DNA of 52,830 nt from assembly GCA_015063485.1 (NCBI GenBank), contig SVUA01000002.1:65454-118283 (forward strand), given 5' to 3'. This DNA comes from Oscillospiraceae bacterium (GTDB taxonomy: Bacteria; Bacillota; Clostridia; Oscillospirales; CAG-272). A program made the translations under genes and the position numbers. The notes beneath the pieces are model-generated. The model saw nothing but the letters and a program-made list of their open reading frames with translations, was not told where the DNA came from and did not search any database. Positions 48,781 through 52,830 of this stretch are shown here, piece after piece (position 1 is the first letter of the stretch; every line of letters starts with the position of its first letter).

Positions 48781-48864
48781 AAACGCGAGGACGCGAGGTA
48801 TGCGTTAGAGAACAATCTTTTCAAGAAAGTTATCGAGTTCTCAAAAAATTTTTCTAAAAATAAA

Positions 48865-49002
48865 TCAAATTTTGATTTATCGGGGAGTTATGTTCGCATA
48901 AATTTAACCGAATGGTAACGGACCGTCGAGGTAGCGAAGCGACGACACGGTGGTGAATAACATCACAGTGTGATGTTAGAGCCGTGGCGTGACCGAACCG
49001 CA
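48865..49002. repeat. 138-bp element R4, copy 2
   Basis: One mismatch to 43928-44065. The TAACATCACAGTGTGATGTTA hairpin is perfect here. About 70 bp are inserted after AACCGCA compared with copy 1, ending in a second AACCGCAATTTATTCAA at about 49067-49083. Between lipoprotein and CsaB-fusion genes. Confidence 0.85.
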
Positions 49003-49112
49003 GTAGACCGCCGGTCTTTAATACAAACGATTTAAACCAATCAAACGATATAACAACCTGCTCGACAAACCGCAATTTATTCAATTTTCAATTAGCAAAG
49101 GAAGTTCTAAAA

Positions 49113-51140
49113 ATGAGGATATTGATTCTTACAGACAACATGGATGCGGGCGGTGCGGAGACTCATATACTGACACTTACAAACGGACTTATATCGTACG
49201 GTCACACAGTTTTTATCGCATCTCGCGGCGGGCGCGCGGCACATAAAGCAAAAGAGCTCGGCGCGCGCCATGCAAGAATAGACCTCGTTTCACGATCTCC
49301 CAACTCTCTCGCAAAAGCGTATATAAAGTTATATGCTCTTTGCAAACACTACCGCATAGACATAATTCACGCCCATGCGAGAATGGCGGCAGTTTTAGGC
49401 GCGAGAGTCGCAGAGAGACTGCGTATTCCCCTCGTTACCACGGCACACGCGCGATTTTCCGTAACGCCCGCAAAAAAGCTCATATGTCGTTGGGGAACGC
49501 TTTGCGCGGCGGTAAGTGAGGATATAAAGCAGTCCGTCTGCAAAAACTACGGTATTTCTCCCGAAAACGTCCGAGTAATAGAAAACGGAATAGATACAGA
49601 TAATTTTTCACCCAATAAAAGCGCAAATGACGACTCTTTGCATATAGTTTTCATGAGCCGTATGGACTGCGATTGCTCAAAAGCGGCACGCTTACTTTGC
49701 GCCATTGCGCCAAAGCTTCACAGAAGATTCCCAAATTTAAAAATAACACTTGCAGGAGGCGGAAACGCGCTGAACACCGTGCGCGACCTCGCAACTGTCG
49801 CGATGCGTGAAAGCGATATCGCGATTCGCGTTATTGGACATATATCCGACCCCAAAAAGCTTTTGCAGAGTGCGGATATCTTCGTTGGAGTATCCCGTGC
49901 CGCCCTTGAGGCGATGTCTTGCGGAGCGGCTACCGTGATCGCAGGAGACGAAGGCTTTTTCGGAATAGTAGATAAAAACAACTTTTCTATTGCCAGTCTA
50001 GACAATTTTTGCGCGAGGATATGTGAAAAGCTTTCGGCGGACAAGCTTTGCGATTCCCTTTTCAGACTTTGTTCAATGGATAAAAAATCTCTTTGGAAGC
50101 TCGGACTTGATTTAAGAGAAGAGCTATTAAAAACACATCGAGCAGAACTTATGACTCAAAAAACACTTTCTATGTACCGAGATGCGCAAAAAAGAATACC
50201 TTGCGGACAAAGCGATATAGTTTTATGCGGATATTACGGCTTCTGCAATATAGGTGATGACGCGCTTTTAAGAAACGCTGTTTTGCGAGCCGAGAAAAGC
50301 TTTCCGAAATATAACGTTTGCGCTCTCACAGCGAGAGGTAAACGCGACGAGGATCGCTTTGGAGTAAGGTGTGTAAGGCGCAAGTCTCTTGCGGCTCTTC
50401 GCGAAATAAAAAGAGCTAAAACCTTCATTTTCGGAGGAGGTACGCTATTGCAGGATATAACGAGTAAACGTTCTCTTCTCTTTTACCTCTTTCTTTTGCG
50501 CTATGCGCAAAGAAACGGAGTGAGATGCGAGCTTTGGGCAAACGGTATAGGTCCTTTGCGCGTGAGATTTCTCCGTTTGCTCACGTCGCGCGCTCTTTGC
50601 GGTTGCTCGTATATCGGTACTCGCGATATTCGCTCTGCGTTTTTTGTACGCACACTCACTAATAATTCATGCGTTTTGCCCGTAGTTGAAAACGACCTCG
50701 CGGCGAATACTCCTCCCGCAAGCGAGACGCGCGTAAGCTTTCTGCTAAAATATTTCGGGATAGATGAAAACGCGCCATTTGCCGTAATAGCCGTAAAAGG
50801 CAGTCGGATAAAAAAGAGCGATACAGACGAGCTTTTGCGCCTTTGCCATGTCTTGAATATGCTTAGATCCTTAAAATATCAGCTTTTGTTCGTTGAATTT
50901 TTTCCGCGAGAGGATCACAGATTGATCGATGCCTTGGCAAAACGCTTTGACGGAAATATAGCTAAAAACCTCTGCGCATCAGATATCGTAGGAATTTTCT
51001 CACGCGCAAAATTGGTCTGCGCCTCAAGATTCCATGCGCTCGTTTTTGCGCGTGATGCGGATACTCCGTTTCTCGCATTTGGAACAGACCCGAAAATAAC
51101 GGCGTTTGCTTCCAAAAACTCTTTTTTGCCACAAAATTAA
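49113..51140 (+). CDS. csaB: GT4 glycosyltransferase fused to CsaB-type polysaccharide pyruvyl transferase
   Basis: 675 residues in two halves. Residues about 1-360: GT4 fold with [22 protein letters not shown] (donor-side N-terminal domain), [31 protein letters not shown] and the C-terminal EALAMSCG-like [18 protein letters not shown]. Residues about 368-675: CsaB-like pyruvyl transferase starting [18 protein letters not shown], with [22 protein letters not shown] and [11 protein letters not shown]. CsaB attaches pyruvate to secondary cell-wall polysaccharide so that SLH-domain proteins can bind. The fusion suggests that sugar addition and pyruvylation are coupled on one lipid-linked intermediate. 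There is no stop or frame break at the junction. AAAGGAAG precedes ATG 49113. Confidence 0.93.
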   Translation: MRILILTDNMDAGGAETHILTLTNGLISYGHTVFIASRGGRAAHKAKELGARHARIDLVSRSPNSLAKAYIKLYALCKHYRIDIIHAHARMAAVLGARVAERLRIPLVTTAHARFSVTPAKKLICRWGTLCAAVSEDIKQSVCKNYGISPENVRVIENGIDTDNFSPNKSANDDSLHIVFMSRMDCDCSKAARLLCAIAPKLHRRFPNLKITLAGGGNALNTVRDLATVAMRESDIAIRVIGHISDPKKLLQSADIFVGVSRAALEAMSCGAATVIAGDEGFFGIVDKNNFSIASLDNFCARICEKLSADKLCDSLFRLCSMDKKSLWKLGLDLREELLKTHRAELMTQKTLSMYRDAQKRIPCGQSDIVLCGYYGFCNIGDDALLRNAVLRAEKSFPKYNVCALTARGKRDEDRFGVRCVRRKSLAALREIKRAKTFIFGGGTLLQDITSKRSLLFYLFLLRYAQRNGVRCELWANGIGPLRVRFLRLLTSRALCGCSYIGTRDIRSAFFVRTLTNNSCVLPVVENDLAANTPPASETRVSFLLKYFGIDENAPFAVIAVKGSRIKKSDTDELLRLCHVLNMLRSLKYQLLFVEFFPREDHRLIDALAKRFDGNIAKNLCASDIVGIFSRAKLVCASRFHALVFARDADTPFLAFGTDPKITAFASKNSFLPQN

Positions 51141-51179
51141 AAAATTCTCTGCTCTGCGCATTTAGACGACAAAAAGGAC

Positions 51180-51208
51180 TTGATTTTGCGCCGTGTTTGT
51201 GGTACAAT
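51180..51208 (+). promoter_or_regulatory. Promoter of smpB
   Basis: TTGATT (51180-51185), 17 bases, TACAAT (51203-51208) with TGG before the -10. Confidence 0.65.
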
Positions 51209-51226
51209 AGAAAGACGAGAGGAGTG

Positions 51227-51709
51227 ATGACTGTGGCAGATAAAAAAACGGGCTCGAGAACGATAGCTCAAAATAAAAAGGCTTGGCACGATTATTTCGT
51301 TGACGAGAAGTACGAAGCAGGCATCGCGCTCTTCGGCACGGAGGTCAAAAGCATACGTCAGGGCGCGGTAAATATGAAGGACTCGTTCTGCTCCTTTAAA
51401 AACGGTGAGCTTTTTATCCTCGGTATGCATATTAGCCCTTATGAGAAAGGAAATATTTTTAACCGCGAGCCGCTTCGCGACCGTAAATTGCTCATGCATA
51501 AACGGGAGCTTATGAAGTTGCAAGGACTCGTCACGCAAAAAGGATATACCCTAATTCCGCTTTCTCTTTACTTTTCAGGAAAGAACGTTAAGGCGGAGAT
51601 AGGTCTATGCCGTGGTAAAAAGCTTTACGATAAGCGAGACTCCGCGGCAGAAAGAGACGCAAGTCGCGAAATGGATAGACGCATGAGAGACCAATCGAAA
51701 TACGATTGA
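51227..51709 (+). CDS. smpB: SsrA-binding protein SmpB
   Basis: About 160 residues. SmpB escorts tmRNA to stalled ribosomes. [43 protein letters not shown] (beta-barrel start), [30 protein letters not shown] and the basic C-terminal tail [18 protein letters not shown] that inserts into the mRNA channel are all present. ATG 51227 has AGGAG only two bases upstream, while GTG 51233 has ideal spacing, so either start is possible. tmRNA itself follows 144 bases downstream, a common arrangement. Confidence 0.96.
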   Translation: MTVADKKTGSRTIAQNKKAWHDYFVDEKYEAGIALFGTEVKSIRQGAVNMKDSFCSFKNGELFILGMHISPYEKGNIFNREPLRDRKLLMHKRELMKLQGLVTQKGYTLIPLSLYFSGKNVKAEIGLCRGKKLYDKRDSAAERDASREMDRRMRDQSKYD

Positions 51710-51770
51710 TTTATAAAAGTTTTCAGTAAATCCGAAAACTTTGCGTTTTTCATGAACTTGCCGAAGGTAA

Positions 51771-51845
51771 ATATCACTTTTCAAGCAAAGCTTGAAAAAT
51801 ATCACTCGCCGAAAGGCGAATATCACTGCAGATCCGATACGGATC
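51771..51845. repeat. Row of hairpins punctuated by ATATCAC
   Basis: ATATCAC occurs at 51771, 51799 and 51820. Between and after these lie TTTTCAAG-CAAAG-CTTGAAAA, TCGCC-GAAA-GGCGA and GCAGATCC-GATAC-GGATCTGC, three independent perfect stems. The last ends eight bases before the tmRNA 5' end. Confidence 0.7.
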
Positions 51846-51853
51846 TGCCACAC

Positions 51854-52221
51854 GGGCCCGTAAAGGTTTCGACGGGGATCTTGAGGTATGATAAGCGAGT
51901 AGAGCCGGACAATCTCTAAAAAGGTCCACATTAAAATTAAACGCTAACAATAAAACTGTAGCAATGGCTGCCTAAGGGCAGTGCCGCGGCATAAGCCGCC
52001 CGTTCCTCCGAGGAGTATCGCGGCCTCGGACTGAGCGTCAAGACAGCGGTGAACGTGCGTCGGTGTTTCGCCATTGAACCGACCACGCAGAAAATGGCTA
52101 CCCGCGCACGAAGTCTGTCTGTTGACGTCGTGCAAGGGGAAACTCAAATAACAGACTGCACTCGGAGAAGGTCATATCAAGAGGTTTTCGGACAGGGGTT
52201 CGATTCCCCTCGGGTCCACCA
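51854..52221 (+). ncRNA. ssrA: Transfer-messenger RNA (tmRNA, SsrA)
   Basis: 368 nt. The 5' GGGCCCG pairs with 3' CGGGTCC to form the alanine-type acceptor stem, followed by ACCA. The start shows GGTTTCGACGGGGAT and the 3' end GGGTTCGATTCCC (T arm), as in all tmRNAs. The tag frame is GCT at 51943 to TAA at 51975, encoding ANNKTVAMAA, giving AANNKTVAMAA after the charged Ala. The usual VALAA or YALAA ending is here VAMAA. Pairs with the upstream smpB. Confidence 0.97.
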
Positions 52222-52291
52222 AACGTGTATTGGACGAACACCTACTTCTTTAGCGGCGGCTTTGCCGTCAAGGTTTCGCTCTGATACGAAC

Positions 52292-52333
52292 AAAAAACGC
52301 CATCTTAGATGAAAGTCTAAGGTGGCGTTTTTC
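52292..52333. terminator. Bidirectional terminator between tmRNA and helicase gene
   Basis: AAAAACGCCATCTTAGA...TCTAAGGTGGCGTTTTT, a 17-bp stem with one T-G wobble and A/T tracts on both sides. Confidence 0.92.
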
Positions 52334-52349
52334 TGTTCGTGGAACCGTT

Positions 52350-52830
52350 TTAAACTGTTGGGGGTTCTTGCATTGGAAAGCCTTGAATCTCGAAACCTGT
52401 GGAAATCAATTTCGCCTTGAATTCATTCTCAAATTTGTTGATTTTGGTTTTATCAACGACAATAACAAGGTTCTTTCGAGCTCTTGAGCAGCCAACATAG
52501 AACAATTTATAAGCTGTTAGAATTCCTTCAATCTTTGAAATCTTAAATATGTTTTTAGCATTACTTACCGTGCTTTTAGCCAAATAAGCTGTAAAATCAT
52601 CTTTCAATAATGCCTCAAAGAGTTTGTTGTCTCGATATGTGTTCAAAACTTGGTTGCTATATTCGGCAAGAAGTTTTTTGTTCGCTTCATTCTTATTGTG
52701 AGTTTCAGCAGTAAGGTCACTTATTTTCATCCCCAACTTTGCTTCGACTTCCATTATTATTTTGCTATATGAATAAAACAAGTCCTCAAATTCCGGCAAC
52801 GAAAAAGTATTTTTTGACCACAGTTCAAAG
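52350..52830 (-). CDS. UvrD/REP-like helicase, C-terminal part (cut by window edge)
   Basis: About 160 C-terminal residues are visible and the frame stays open to the right edge. LFYVGCSRARKNLVIVVD (about 35 residues from the visible end) is the motif VI region of superfamily 1 helicases (normally YVAxTRAxxxL), with the arginine finger in SRAR. The upstream part is helical and rich in Lys, Asn and Leu. The A+T-rich codon use differs from the GC-leaning housekeeping genes to the left, suggesting an accessory gene, perhaps a defence- or repair-type helicase. Its partners lie outside the window. Confidence 0.8.
   Translation of the reverse strand, partial: FELWSKNTFSLPEFEDLFYSYSKIIMEVEAKLGMKISDLTAETHNKNEANKKLLAEYSNQVLNTYRDNKLFEALLKDDFTAYLAKSTVSNAKNIFKISKIEGILTAYKLFYVGCSRARKNLVIVVDKTKINKFENEFKAKLISTGFEIQGFPMQEPPTV

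Overview
The window looks like chromosome from an uncultured anaerobic gut-type Clostridia bacterium (Oscillospirales/Eubacteriales-like). The evidence is the Firmicutes-style gene set: Rex, a DnaD-domain protein paired with a DnaC/DnaI-type loader, a TepA-like Clp protein, VanZ, CsaB, a GGGtGRT/IscU-like pair and PduL. Ribosome binding sites are strong GGAGG types, TTG and GTG starts occur, and many promoters read TTGACA-N17-TATAAT with a TGn extension. There is no CRISPR array, rRNA, prophage structural gene or intact transposase. The only mobile-element protein trace is a 28-codon integrase N-terminus.

Layout. 0-5 kb: a truncated gene, a thiolase, a long 3-hydroxyacyl-CoA dehydrogenase and a membrane CapD/WbpM-type sugar dehydratase, then tRNA-Arg(CCT). 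5.5-10.6 kb: VanZ, a regulator, and a + strand housekeeping run tsaE-tsaB-rpiB-ispD-ispF-rpe. 11-16.4 kb: a tight minus-strand operon running dCMP deaminase, lipoprotein, rimI, tsaD, rex, DnaD protein, DnaC-like loader. 16.6-19.5 kb: envelope glycosyltransferases, the first of which looks internally deleted, and a pyrophosphatase. 19.7-21.6 kb: a membrane-anchored XRE regulator and a lipoprotein with four CxH...CxxC modules. 21.8-29.7 kb: a sugar or polyol module with DeoR and AraC regulators, a glycerol-1-phosphate-dehydrogenase-like enzyme, a 6-phospho-3-hexuloisomerase-like SIS protein, AlsE-like, ROK kinase and RpiB-like enzymes and two tandem zinc alcohol dehydrogenases, but no transporter. 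29.8-32.9 kb: a small islet with a XRE repressor and a collagen-like/InlB-repeat/GLUG surface lipoprotein, bracketed by a 29-bp direct repeat. 32.9-38.9 kb: GGGtGRT/IscU-like/pduL, a Clp-like protease, a glycosyltransferase and an UPF0210/ACT pair. 39.5-43.8 kb: a 1,427-residue secreted/membrane protein whose cytosolic tail resembles ribosomal protein L15. 44.3-51.1 kb: pfkA, a PflX-like radical SAM protein, a trigger-factor-like lipoprotein, an AraC regulator, a small lipoprotein and a GT4-CsaB fusion. 51.2-52.2 kb: smpB and tmRNA. The right edge holds the C-terminus of a UvrD-like helicase.

The second layer is repetitive DNA. Intergenic spaces carry at least five families of palindromic elements, many lying directly behind stop codons. 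They include a palindrome of about 120 bp found three times and only between convergent genes, a terminator-like hairpin found four times behind + strand accessory genes, a GGACGCG box shared by the 3' ends of at least five genes, and a 138-bp element present twice with one mismatch. The observations most worth following are the L15-like membrane protein, the transporter-less redox sugar module with its duplicated rpe/rpiB pair, and the organised 3'-end repeats.
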